From contig JARZZO010000011.1 of NCBI GenBank assembly GCA_030544215.1, forward strand, positions 3,148,001 through 3,212,000: DNA of 64,000 bases. Reading direction: 5' to 3'. The position numbers were made by a program, and so were the translations under genes. Position 1 is the stretch's first letter. Every line of letters starts with the position of its first letter. The stretch comes from Zantedeschia hybrid cultivar (taxonomy: Eukaryota > Streptophyta > Magnoliopsida > Alismatales > Araceae). The notes under the pieces are model-generated. The model saw nothing but the letters and a program-made list of their open reading frames with translations, ran no database searches and was not told where the DNA came from. Below are positions 47,301-58,572 of this stretch, in pieces.

Positions 47301-50300
47301 GTTTGCTAAAAAGCTTTGATTGATGCTGTGTTATATGGGGTTAAATGACAGGTGATTGGATGGGTAACATCACATATATCTTCTGCTAGATTTTCAGCCT
47401 TATTTAATGTTGAGACATGTGGATACTTCATCAGCACAAGATTAAACATGACATCCACTTTCTGCATTCTTATTTGTCACTGTTGGTCAAATTTTGAGGT
47501 CCATAAGGCTTAAAGCCAGGCAAGTTGGACGCTTAGAAGAAGCCAAGGAGGGAAGAGGGGGAACAGAACTAATTGAGTAGCACTTTGCAGCTGATAATCC
47601 CTTTGTCTCACTTTGTTTGCAGAATAGCTTAAACCAGAATAAGGTTTTGGGGATTTCTTAAACCAGAATAAGAGGTATTTTGATTTGGTAAGTTGTTGGT
47701 ATTCCACCCAGAATAAGGAGAATTATACTGTGCTATTCCAAGTGATTTGGTAGGAATAAGTGGAATAATGAGTGAAATAAAAGGTGAAATTGGGAGAATT
47801 GGGGGAATTAGGAATTCCAGGTAGAGTTTGGGGAGTTGGGGGAATTAGGCATCCCGCAATCAAACCAGAAGAGTCTTTATACCGGTTATTTCGGCCCTAT
47901 TCCGCAAACAAAGTGAGCCTTTCAGAAATGTGATATTCCTCTTGGAGCTGGTGGAAATCATTCTGATGCATCCATCTTCCATCATATCCCCAAATGATTT
48001 TGTACAGAAATGTACTTTGCCCTGCCATCTCTAGATTCTTCAGTCATCTTCCTCGTTAACAATCTGTACACAAGAATACATGATAAAACATGCAGAAGTG
48101 ACAAGAACTCCAGCCCTGCCATCTCTAGATTCTTCAGTCATCTTCCTCGTTAACAATCTGTACACATGAATACATGATAAAACATGCAGAAGTGACAAGA
48201 ACTCCTACAGCTGTGCCCCAGATGGATTCTTATTCTAAGCTGAATACTCCAACCATTGTTTTTCCCCCAAAAGAATTGTGGTATGTACCACCAATTTTAT
48301 TATAAAATAAATAGAGGTAGCACAACTAAGTGAGGAACGAGAAATTCCTCACACACGAAAAAACACCAAATAATACAACTATTGCTATCCCTGAATCGAA
48401 CAAGACTGGCTGATTGGCTTGCCCTTCCCAACAGCAATGTCACAAGGGATGACTGAATTTGCAAGCAAAGGCTGCATCTAAACACCAAGAAACTTCCCAA
48501 AACCTTGGCATTCAGTCATCTAATCCCGGCCCATAAATTATCCTGCTCATCACCCAGTCCACAAAGCCACTTAGCAAGTGGCTTTCTTAAAGGAAGATGT
48601 TTTAACTAAAACCTACTTCTTGTTCATTGCTTTAACATACTCTGTCCCACCTGTCCAGATGCATACTTCTACTTTCTTTGTTAAATCCAAACCAGACAAA
48701 TGACCTTTAAATGGCGTCAGTGTCCTCAACCCTCCTTAGTTTCTATGGCCTGTTTGGTTTCTTGAGGTCTCCTCTTTTTTAATCTCTAGGGACATTGGCT
48801 GAGCACCTTTCCTTTTTATTTTATTTTCTTGAAAGTCACCTTTCCCTTTTTGTTTGAGTTTTTTTTTTTTTGCCGGGTGGGTGGGGTCCTGTGTATATAT
48901 GGTGATAATGGCGCGGTGAGTGGTGGCCCTGTTTTTTAAGGCTCCGTTCTGAGGTTCTTTTGTTTCCAAGCTATACTTGTACACCTTTGTAATCCTTTTC
49001 TCTTGAATGAACTGTGGTACCAACCACTTTAAAAAAAAAGACCTTAAATATCAATAGATCATAAATACGACAGGACAGATGCTGATATTCATGACTAGCT
49101 ATCTTTTGAAATCTCTCTGAGATATAGGTCCCAAGGTGAAATCTCTACCGAGATCATGAAAAAGGAAGACAGAGGAGGCTTTCAGGGGAGGAGGAAAAGA
49201 AATGGAGGCAAGAAAAAGCAAGAGGAGGAATAGGAGCCCCAATGTTGCCCTTGTCAGGAGCCATTGAGGATGAGCTAGTTACGCTTGGGCCACGTGAGGT
49301 GGGTAAGGTCACTATTGCAGTCCCACAGGGCTATGAAACAGCGCTGGGGCTAGAGCCATGACCCAAAGCTGTGGCTGACTGTATAACAGCTCAGGAAATC
49401 GAAGAGGACTATGACATGTGAGGATTATCAGGGAGCAGGACTGCAAGATGTCATTGACGTGAGGAATCATGCCTGCTCCTTGAGACCAGATAAAGTTTTA
49501 CGTAGACGTGATTCAGATCTCCCTAAAAGGCTCACCAGACTTGAATATCCAGAGAGTGGTGGATTGTGTCAATGACTGGGCTTGTAATATCAAGGATGTT
49601 TGCACCTCATTGGAGTGGGAGACCTTAAGGATTCACCAAGAGCTCAGAGGAAACGGCCCAGGGCATTGGATGGGCCATGGGGTCGACTAGAAGGCAACTA
49701 CTCAAGGGTCTTTGATCCTTTTCTTCACTAGTTTTTGTAGGAGTGCTTTTTTCTAGGGAGTGCTGTGTGTATCCTTTTGGGGAGTCTTCTAGGCATCATT
49801 CTGGGTCCTCTTTGTTGGTGGGTCGGAGAGGGTTGAGACCATGGATTGCGGAATCGGCCGATTCCGATCCGAATCGGCCGATTCGGATCGGGATCGGCGG
49901 GTTCCGATCCGATTCGGGGGGGATTTCACTGTTCCCCCCCCCACCGATTTGAAAAAAAAAAAAAACGGCCGAAATCGGCCCGAACCGGACCAGATCGGGG
50001 CCGGACCGGCCAGATCGGCCGGTCCGGACCCGATCTGGTCCGGTTCGGGCCGATTTCGGTCCCCCCCTTAAGGTTTAAGGGTTTAGGGTTTTAGGGTTTT
50101 AGGGTTTTAGGGTTTAGGGTTTAGGGTTTAGGGTTTAGGGTTTAGGGTTTAGGGTTTAGGGTTTAGGGTTAAGGGTTAAGGGTTAAGGGTTAAGGGTTAA
50201 GGGTTTAGGGTTTAGGGTTTAGGGTTTAGGGTTTAGGGTTTAGGGTTTAGGGTTTAGGGTTTAGGGTTTAGGGTTTTAGGGTTTTAGGGTTTTGGGTTAA

Positions 50301-53300
50301 GGGTTAAGGGTTAAGGGTTAAGGGTTAAGGGTTTAAGGGTTAAGGGTTAAGGGTTAAGGGTTAAGGGTTAAGGGTTAAGGGTTAAGGGTTAAGGGTTAAG
50401 GGTTAAGGGTTTAGGGTTTTAGGGTTTAGGGTTTAGGGTTTAGGGTTTTAGGGTTTTAGGGTTTAGGGTTTAGGGTTTTAGGGTTTTAGGGTTTTAGGGT
50501 TTAGGGTTTTAGGGTTTTAAGGTTTAAGGTTTTTTATGGATGTACATGAATTGCATTCATTCTTATTGTATATCAATTGAATAATATGTATGTAATTTTT
50601 TCTGATTTTATTTTTATTTTTTTCTGATTTTTTTCTGATTTTTTTTAATTTTTTATTATTTTTTAATCTGGCCGAGTCGGACTGGCCAGACTTCATCTGG
50701 ATCGGCCGACTCGGCCGATCCGATCCGAGTCGGATCGGGATCGGCGGGTCCCGATTCGGGGACCCGATCCGATCCGGAATTCCTTGGTTGAGACCATGTA
50801 ATGCTGTGGGCTTTCTTCTGGGCATCCTCATTTAGAGAGGCTTCATACTTGCTTATAATACCGCAGGAGACTCTCTCAGTGAACTTGGATTATTTTTTGA
50901 GTGTTGAGGGTTTATCAGGGTTTTTCAACCTCGCAACTCTTTTGATTTTATTTTTTTTATAGCAATATGAACACATCACCAACTACCTCAAAAAAAAAAA
51001 AAGGAATAGGAGATGAGGACACTAACAAAGGAGAAGAAGAAGAAGACAATAGAGGAGGAGCTCTCCAACATGTTGAGATGGCATTGATACCCGAGAAAGC
51101 AATCCTTGCACGTGTGTAGATGAACTAACCTAATCAGATTGAATGGCTAAAGTTGTAAGATATAATTTTTATCTTGACAAATATAAGAACATTGTGATCC
51201 CAGGTCACTGTTCCCAATCTCCCCTACTTCGAGGTCTCTTCTCTTTGGCTTTCCAAGACAACGATGCTATCCAATATGGCATTTGTTGCAGATATCCACT
51301 TGAAAATTGACACATGATAAATAAGATAAGACAGATTCTAACATATACTTTCCATCAGCCAAATGCTTGCTTTCCATCATCCATCCCAGTCCTATTTTTT
51401 CATTTTACAAACCCAATCTTTGATTCTAAGCGGGTCATCAGATAAAAAGGAAATTCCATATACTTTGTAGGAAATCTGATTCCCCATGTCCGAATCTGGA
51501 AGCTAAATTTCCAATTTGTTCTTAGGCATTATGACTCCGCCGCTGTAGATATAGTGAAGTAGATTTTGAGAGCTGTTACAGCATCAACCAGCAAAGGGCG
51601 AATTTTAATATTATCTAACATCTCTCCCTTCCCTGAGGTAAATAGCAATGTATGATCTGCAAATTGAAGATGGGTAAGTTGCAAGTTGTTCCTACCAATC
51701 AAGACTCCATCATAAGACTTTGCTTCAGTTGCTTTGGCTCAAATAGGAGTAAACACCTGACCGACTAACATAAATAGTAAGGCGGAGTCTGGACCTCCCT
51801 ACCTCACACCCCTCGAGCTCTTGGAAAAAACCACACGGTTATCCATTTATCAAAAAAGAAGAGCAAGCTGTCGATATACCACCCCCCCCCCCCCCCCACC
51901 AAAAAAATAGAAAAAAAAGCAGTCCACTTGTGAGTGAACCACATAAGACTAAGGTTCTTATCTAGACAACCAAGCTGACCTTATCACAGTTTCTTCATAA
52001 TCCAACGTAGGCATGATACATTTCCTGTTCCTTGTTTTCTGTTTCTGAAAATGAAGAGGTTCACAAGCAGCCATGAAGTTGTCTAAACAGATATTTATTT
52101 AACAAAAGGTCTAACTTCTGTTCACAAATTGAATTGATCAAGTACCTTGTTGAGGTTTGCAATCAACATATCAGTAATTATCTTGTAGCACCCTCTAAGC
52201 AAACTGATAGTGTCATGTAATCTGAAACCTGCTTTGCTCCATCTTTCCTAGGGATCAGCACTACATGTGTAGCATTCAAACACTTAATACTCAGCAACAA
52301 TTTCCTTCCTTACCATCAGAAATGACCTTAATAACTCACAGTTGTGCTAGTAAAATCTCATTGAAAATTCATCAAGACCAAGTGATTTATTGGCTTCCAT
52401 ACAAACATATCCGATCCCCTCATCTTGCAACAGATAGACAGCCTTTCAGCTTCAATACCAAAAGTTTAGTTAAGACCTCCACCACCAATGTCGTCTCCTA
52501 ATTTCCTCTTCTTTGAAGAACTTTTCAAATAAGTCAATAAAACCCTCTTGAACCCCTTTTTTTTGTCCTCAATCTCCCTGTTATCAACTTAAATATGCAC
52601 AATTCTCAACTTCCTTTTATCAGCACTTGCAATTGCACTTTGTCCGTCAATCACTGTTCTTTAGATTATAGTTGCATAGAGTGGTCATTGAATAGCAACA
52701 TGAACAGGATGAAAGTGGGGATCTTCTAGTTTACCATTCATATTTCTATTAGGATTAAGTGCAGGAACGGGAAGCGGAAGCTTTTTGGGAGTAGGAATGA
52801 TGACAAATTGAATGCTGCCAACCCTTGCCTCCATTTTATTTCTTCCCTGAGAACTCGCACTTGAGAGTCTTTCTTGAGTTCCTGAAGTGTTCTATACTCT
52901 AATGCAAAAAGCCCATGTCTTCCTCGATTTCTAGTTCCTCAATTCTCTTCGATGATTCATGTCTGATTTCTGCATTCTGGCCAAGGACATGAACACTCCA
53001 TTCTTTTTTCAAAACAGTTCCTGACTCATTTCATCTTCAAAAAGAACTCCAAGCATGCAAATTCAGAAGATGTAAGCTCCCTCCACTAACCAACTCTCTA
53101 AGACCTCTGTGACTAATCCACAAAAGTTCATTCTTGAACAACCTCCCTTAACTACTTTTTGGAGCTGTGTTCAACACAATAGGAACATACACTTTGGCTC
53201 ATAGGTCCTAGATAAAGTGCATGCATATTTGTAACCATGAAGTATGCATGCTATCTGAGGACATCTTGGAGACTACCCAAGCGAACCAAGTAATTAGCAA

Positions 53301-54126
53301 AATATGAAAATTCTAACCTATGCAGGAATTGTAATTATTGAGTTGATAGTTGGAAAAGTAAATAAGGCACATCCTCGAGGACTTGGCAAAAACATATGAT
53401 CCAGAAGTGTAAGTGAAAATGAATGTCATGTCCAGATGTCCTACTACATGATGTGTGCATGCTGAAAATTATACAATCATGAAGCCTGAATCTGATATCA
53501 CATGATTGCATCACCAGCTACATGGAGATAAATGGGGCACACAGTGTGATGTGGAAGTAAAATGGGAGCTCCTTATGGAATGAAAACCAAGCTAAACTAA
53601 TAAGCATTATCCTGTATTCCTGAAAGTGGCCAGAGATTTAAATGCAACATTGCCAACCTCAACTATAAGAAAAGATTAGCTTGTGCCTTTGTTTTCTTCT
53701 TTTAAAAGCACAAGGACATCTACCATAGAATAAATTAAGATAAATTCAGAAGTTCTCTTTTAGAACCATGAGGGAAACTCTGTGTGATCATTTAAAGCTA
53801 ACATAATTCATCTCAACTACAAAGGAAAATTTCATTGAATTCTAGTAGATTGCCTATCGATGCCCAAAAATAAAGGAAGTTAGAAGCAAACCTGCATAGA
53901 AGAAAGGCTAAACAACAAAGCAGAGCATCCATACAAGTTAAACACAGATTTTCCCCCTCCCTTATGCATCCAGAGTACCAGAAAAAAAATCCTTCCTTCT
54001 AGTTTCTCAGACTCACCCATAAGTCCCTTCACCGATCTGCTCCAGCTTCTCGAAGCAATCGACACTCCGAGAACCCCATGAGGGGGATTCGTCCAGATTG
54101 AGTTGTCCAGGTGCAGCAACGGCCAT
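41365..54126 (-). CDS. CDKC: Cyclin-dependent kinase C (P-TEFb-type), complete gene
   Basis: Twelve coding exons join in phase to 514 aa: 54017-54126, 45371-45452, 44023-44113, 43909-43938, 43583-43692, 43403-43475, 43187-43307, 42972-43089, 42543-42682, 42329-42386, 42017-42087 and 41365-41905. All introns checked have GT-AG ends. The protein has the Gly-rich loop GEGTYG (32-37), catalytic K54, the CDKC-type PITAIRE helix (66-72), HRD with D163, DFG (181-183), a T-loop threonine near T197 (LTNRVITLWYRPPE), and a Gly/Pro/Gln-rich tail after about 335. By family knowledge it pairs with cyclin T and phosphorylates the RNA polymerase II C-terminal domain to promote elongation and splicing. Length and exon plan fit plant CDKC (rice and Arabidopsis about 510 aa). 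Intron 1 is about 8.6 kb. Start ATG at 54126 gives MAVAAPGQLNLDE, as expected. It appears fully intact. Confidence 0.95.
44886..45054 (-). mobile_element. Au-type SINE in CDKC intron 2
   Basis: On the minus strand it starts AAGGGCGGGCCTGGAGCAACGG and includes a tRNA-derived B-box-like GGTTCGAACC. It continues with the typical GCAGGGGTAAGGCTG and CCCCAGACCCC segments and ends GTGCACTGGGTACGTCC plus a T-tract. This matches the plant Au SINE family as I know it. It lies in the same sense as CDKC. No clear target duplication was found, so the insertion is probably old. Confidence 0.85.
46900..47920. other. CDKC intron 1 segment, no gene seen
   Basis: The stretch contains AT-rich intron sequence, a weak 68-aa frame (46908-47114) that looks like transposon debris, and a run of AGAATAAG/GGGGGAATTAGG-like short imperfect repeats near 47630-47850. 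Nothing here supports a gene. The rest of intron 1 at 45453-46900 is similar. Confidence 0.5.
48020..48207. repeat. 94-bp tandem duplication in intron 1
   Basis: Positions 48020-48113 and 48114-48207 are two nearly identical copies, each starting CCCTGCCATCTCTAG and ending near GACAAGAACTC. They differ by few bases, for example CACAAG against CACATG. Confidence 0.85.
49969..50059. repeat. GC-rich inverted repeat (hairpin)
   Basis: Arms of 43 bp (49969-50011 and 50017-50059) pair with one mismatch around a 5-base loop. The arms carry CCGAAATCGGCCCGAACCGG and its complement. It sits directly before the telomeric block. Confidence 0.9.
50069..50533 (+). repeat. Interstitial telomeric repeat block
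   Basis: About 465 bp of G-rich plant telomere repeat, 5'-TTTAGGG-3', with runs of the variants TTAAGGG and TTTTAGGG in separate sub-blocks. The block organisation suggests local tandem expansion of variants after insertion. It lies inside a transcribed intron, not at a chromosome end. Confidence 0.95.
51590..52750 (-). pseudogene. Decayed L1-type LINE reverse transcriptase
   Basis: Minus-strand translation with frameshifts and stops gives typical L1 reverse-transcriptase blocks in order. They are VSDY..ISLLRGCYKIITDMLIANLNKVLD near 52140-52250, SSRGVR..PDSALLFMLVGQVFTPI near 51740-51840, and LIGRNNLQLTHLQFADHTLLFTSG near 51630-51710. The last contains the FADD-like active-site motif with its second Asp replaced by His. 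It is non-functional. Boundaries are approximate; related debris may extend to about 53200. Confidence 0.75.
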
Positions 54127-54137
54127 CTTCACTGCCT

Positions 54138-54625
54138 CCTGATAAATAAAATAAAACAAAAAATATCATCAAAATTTTAAGGACAAATTACCCTGGACTA
54201 AGAAAAAAACAAACAGACAGAAGAATTGCCAAAGCGACCAAAAAGGCGTCGACTTTCCGCAATCTCCCAGCCCCCCGGATCACCAGCCCCGTATGAACAC
54301 GCCAACTATGGAAAGAAAGAATCCGGGAATGCTGCAGCACCGAAAATTCACAGAAAAGATGGAAAAAAAATTCACCAGGACTGTGGGACGCTAGGGTTTC
54401 TTAAGAAGCATAAATCGGTAAACAACTTCGAAGAGTAAGGGATAAAGAAGAGAAGAAAGGAGAGAGAGCAGGGTGAGGCGTGGGGAAGAAGAAACAGAGG
54501 GGGAAGGAGGAGAAGGAGGAGAAGCTTACGCTTGCGGCGAGCGCTCGCCGCCGGGGCCCAGGCGGAGGGGGAGGAGGAGAGGGGTGAGAACTGAGAAGAA
54601 GAAGACTGGGGACTAATGAGTCGCA
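54138..54625 (-). promoter_or_regulatory. CDKC 5' UTR with leader intron
   Basis: On the minus strand a GC-rich leader exon (about 54625 to 54530) ends at the donor GCAAGC|GTAAGC. The acceptor TTTATCAG|GAGGCAG gives a second leader exon from 54138 that runs into the ATG at 54126. The leader intron of about 391 bp is 54139-54529. Leader introns are common in plant housekeeping genes and may enhance expression. Splice sites are read by eye; the transcription start is inferred from the TATA box. Confidence 0.6.
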
Positions 54626-54650
54626 AGTAATCGGGTCGGACCCTACCACC

Positions 54651-54660
54651 TATATATATA
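54651..54660 (-). promoter_or_regulatory. CDKC TATA box
   Basis: A TATATATATA run on the minus strand is followed about 30 bases later by the probable start of the CDKC leader. It is the only strong TATA in the immediate upstream region. Confidence 0.55.
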
Positions 54661-54800
54661 GCCACTGTGCTATTGTCCCAAAAAATAACTTCGCGGACCC
54701 TACCCCCTATTTTACTGGATCCCAGTTGGATCCGGCATAGGTTTCGGATCTATGTCGGTTGCACCAAACTGACAAAGATCGGACACCTCCGACCCGATTA

Positions 54801-54832
54801 TTATATATACATATATATATATATATATATAC
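54801..54832. repeat. (TA)n microsatellite
   Basis: An AT-dinucleotide-rich run with short interruptions, upstream of CDKC. Confidence 0.9.
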
Positions 54833-54949
54833 ACATGTATTTACAAGCGATTAAGGATTGAATCCGAGATATCTTTCAGAATTAAGATAGTTTCCAGCAC
54901 TTTATTGCATTATTGAAAAGTTTTTAGGTCTCAACCAAGATCAAACGTG

Positions 54950-55735
54950 AGACTTCTCAATTGAGAGATAAGTGGTGAACCGATTGTCTTAGACAATTGG
55001 TTCCACTCGAAACTATGATTTCTTCCTGTAGCAGTCGGAAATTGGTCGGATCGTTGTGGCCGTCCAATCGAAGATCTCGATTACTCGATATAATTTATTT
55101 GATGGTAAAAACGCCTAAGGTAGAACCTATAAAAGGGGGAACATAAGCGTCAAAGGGCCCTCCGATCTAATGCGGAGCAAAACCCTTTGATGCTTAAGTT
55201 AGATTTTAGAAGACGAGAGCATGCTAGGAGTTTGTCGTGCTCAGAAAAGCATACCTTACTTTAGAGAGGATCCGAAGATTATAAGGTCCTCCCTCTCGAT
55301 GCGTCTTAGGGACGGTTTCCTTTGGATGAACGATTTGCCCACGATCGGCTCTCTTTGATGTAGGGAGATCGTGAGATATTGGACAAGCTAGACCTTCCCC
55401 ATAGCTGTATGGGACAGATCTTGCGGTCCTGTCATAAGTGGGCGGTTAAGTCCGTGGGACCTGCCTGATGGTGATGATATGCGATGAGGTGCCCCTAGGG
55501 GAACCTTGCCAAGACCCTGGGGGTTCTCGAGAGTGAAGGTTGAGCTTCATATTGGGATATCTAGAATCCTGAGGCCGATGGACCTAGGATTCAGCCTCTA
55601 TTATGTGGACCGAAGCTCTAAGTGTCGTGTGGCCTTTTGCGCTGTTCCCGGAGGGCCGTGAGCCTTTGGGCTTACATAGTTGATAGGCTAAATTAGACTG
55701 AACCCAATTTCTCCTCGTCACTCCCTATAGTGCCA
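54950..55735 (+). mobile_element. Probable LTR remnant
   Basis: The stretch has a CCTATAAAAGGGGGAA promoter-like motif near 55127, followed by a mixed-composition transcribed-type region without ORFs. This is typical of a solo or truncated LTR on the plus strand. I could not define the ends or a target duplication, and no gag-pol is adjacent. Confidence 0.35.
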
Positions 55736-57291
55736 AGTTTGTAAATTGTGAATGAGAATGACAAACAAGTGGTGGGCAAGATATGAACGGGTCAGATTAT
55801 GCTGAAATACGGATCCTGGGGGAATCCCCTTTTTTTCTTATGATTTGATTTGATGTAATACTGCCTTCATTGCCGTCCAACATGAAATGCAATGTGTGAA
55901 AGAATGATTAACATAGACTTAAAAACTATTTCTTGAGAGAAATTTGTTGAGGCAAGGATTTTTAAATGGGACCATCACCACTAATTAAAGAAAAGTACTT
56001 TTTAGAAGAAATTTGTTGGGACTACGTCCACACTATTATCTTTGTTTTAGATGATTGTAAGAAAATAAAAAGAATACTTATAACAGGTGATCTAATAGCT
56101 TAAATCATTCATAGCTCAATCCAACAACTGTTTACCCACCAGTGCACCAATGCAGGTGGGTGCAATAAGTCCTTCTCTTTTTGTGTACGTAGGAGGTATC
56201 TCAAAATCAGGTAAGGTTGAGTGAGGCTTCAGAGTTTTACGTACGAGGACTCTGTACTGGCGATGCAAACATGTCAGATTCAATGTGAATTTAAAGTAGA
56301 TCTATGACCATATCCATTATGCTATTAATTTAGAAAAATTATAACTTACCTATAAGCTAATATTGTACGGCTATACCCATTTCCAAGTGACATGATCTTA
56401 GGGCAGTAGATACTATTCTAACTTAATTTTGTATCTAGTTTCAACTTTTTGGAAGAAAAATAGAAATGCCAAAAAATTACCCTTTTTTGAAATTGAACCT
56501 GCAGCTGAGAAATTAAATATAGACGGAAACACTTATTTTATCCACCTTCTGAAGATATACTTGGATAGAATATTATAATTATACATTATAATTTGCGTTG
56601 GTATATACTAGACCAAGAAAACTTAATCTTCAAATCGCTACAAATTTGTGAGAGAAATGACAAAGAAAATGATAAAAAGTGTGGCATCATAATTCTCCTA
56701 CAATGTGATTATTTGAAGTATGTGACGTATTCTGATGCAATATGATGCCAAGCCTTTTTAGGTGTCTAGTCGAAAAAGAGTGAAAGTACATCTATTAAGC
56801 TTATTTCAGCTAAACATGCCCCAGCTAAGCAGCCAGATACGAGGCAACAACAACCTTTTGTGTGTGAATCTGGATTCACAAGATGAAGTGTGTTGAAACA
56901 TTGGAAGTCCTATTTAATACGGACAGCCCTTTATGATAAGAGTAATATTTATTACAATCTGATCACGTTATCAGATGACGTGCAGTGTTTAAGTTTCACT
57001 GCATTTATTATGAGAAAGTGCAATAATCGTGTGCCATCTGATTATGCACAGTTATTGTGCTACAATGTCTTAAAGCATTGCAACCAATATTACTCATATA
57101 ATCAAAGACCAGAGAAAGCTCTTGCTTCAACAGGCTTCAAGCATTTGGTTATAATGATGATAGCCGCTACTCTGAACTCAGAACAAGGAGACAGTTGTTT
57201 GCGTATGGGATACAAAAATGAATTGATTATCCAGTTGAAAAAGAAATTTAGAAAATATACAGTTGGCTTAAGACCGACCCGAACTTTCTGA

Positions 57292-58572
57292 ATACGTCGT
57301 CGGAATTTTAATCGGACGCTTTACATTTTTTAAAAAAATCTGACAAAAAAAAAAAAAAATAGAGCGAGCTTACTGTGCTGCCGGACGGTGCCACAAGCAT
57401 TACTCAAACTCTAGACTTAAATACTCAAAACAATCGATTTTACAGCCAAAATTGCCAGCAGAGGGAAGAATGGTCTACAAAAGTTCAAACGGAAATTACA
57501 ACCGACTGTTAATTAACAAAACTCTCTCCGACTTGATTAAACCTCCTTAGCATAAGGATTCGATATAGTTGCACAGTTTGAGTGACATGGCCATCCTACA
57601 AACAAAGAGAAACTTCTCTGGTATATGAGCCTCAAATCAACAAAGATCCCATGCCAAAACAACAAACGCACTTGGAAGATCCAGATACCTACAACATCCA
57701 TCTCCAAAAGTCTAAAATTCCAGTGAAATTAAGCACTAAAACCAGTGCATTCCCAATGACTGAAGTGGACCACCCACAACAATGAAAGATGTGAATTGCC
57801 ATGTGGCCTGAACACAATACATGGCCATTGCAAGGAAGTGGTTCCATGGCATTACTGGATCATAGGGATAGTTTGGACACTGGAGCAAAAGAATCATCCA
57901 GTGGTTGTACAGAGCATCAATGACACTGAGGTATCTATGTCACACAAGAGAATAATGCTTAATTAGCCATCTGGCCATTGAAGGTTGGGTTTTAGCAATC
58001 TCTTCACATGATGACCAGTTGACCATAACTCATGAAACTATATATTTGCAGAATAATTGCAAGCTCCCATGCATGCCGCCACCAAATATCTATGGCCAAC
58101 TGAAATTGCAAAGGGGTACAGGGTTGTAGCAAATACAAAGTAGAGCATGGTGATGCTTAGGGCACTTGAACTAGAATAGAGGAATACATCATTTGCCGAC
58201 AGCATTGTCCAACTGTTATTTGATCAAGAAAGTGGGAGAAACGAAACCAATTAAGAACGAAAACTGCCCATAGCAAAACAGATCGACGAGTTTGGGACAA
58301 ACAAAAAATAAGAGAAGATCGAAATTGCAGAAGTGGAAGAAGAACTTGTGGAAGGTTTCATGAATGAATGAACCATCAATGTTACTTACAAGAGCTAGCA
58401 AACAAAAAACCAGTAAACAGATACACATGATCAAGGGTTTTCCAAAACAGAAACCCCCACCACAGAGAAGAATGTATCTGATCTGGAGATAACCAAAAAA
58501 TAATGTCTGTGCACGAAACAAGAACTACGCATGTGGATGTGATCAGAGTGCTGCGTGCACTCCAAGGCCGCT
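57292..58572. other. B3 3' flank, no gene seen
   Basis: Noncoding sequence downstream of the 342-aa gene, homologous to about 61990-62728. It carries an A-tract near 57345. No RNA gene or supported ORF is seen. Confidence 0.6.

Larger units (their letters stand above)
49844..50785. mobile_element. Telomeric-repeat-bearing insertion in CDKC intron 1
   Basis: A 942-bp insertion flanked by the 13-bp direct repeat GGTTGAGACCATG (49831-49843 and 50786-50798). Both edges are rich in GATCGG/CGGCCGA sequence and share a direct repeat (CGGATCGGGATCGGCGGGT near 49883 and 50731). Inside lie a GC-rich 43-bp hairpin and a telomeric-repeat block. No coding capacity is seen beyond repeat-driven frames. The class is unclear. 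The long target duplication would fit target-primed retroposition or fill-in repair of a staggered break; a Mutator-like element with a 9-bp duplication is another option. Confidence 0.55.

Noticed and set aside
50069..50533. CRISPR array or chromosome end
   Set aside because: The repeats are contiguous 7-8-bp telomere units without spacers, inside an intron with unique sequence on both sides.
56890..57291. 133-aa ORF
   Set aside because: No family resemblance, AT-rich, and half of it lies in a block missing from the duplicate at 60.9-61.5 kb.
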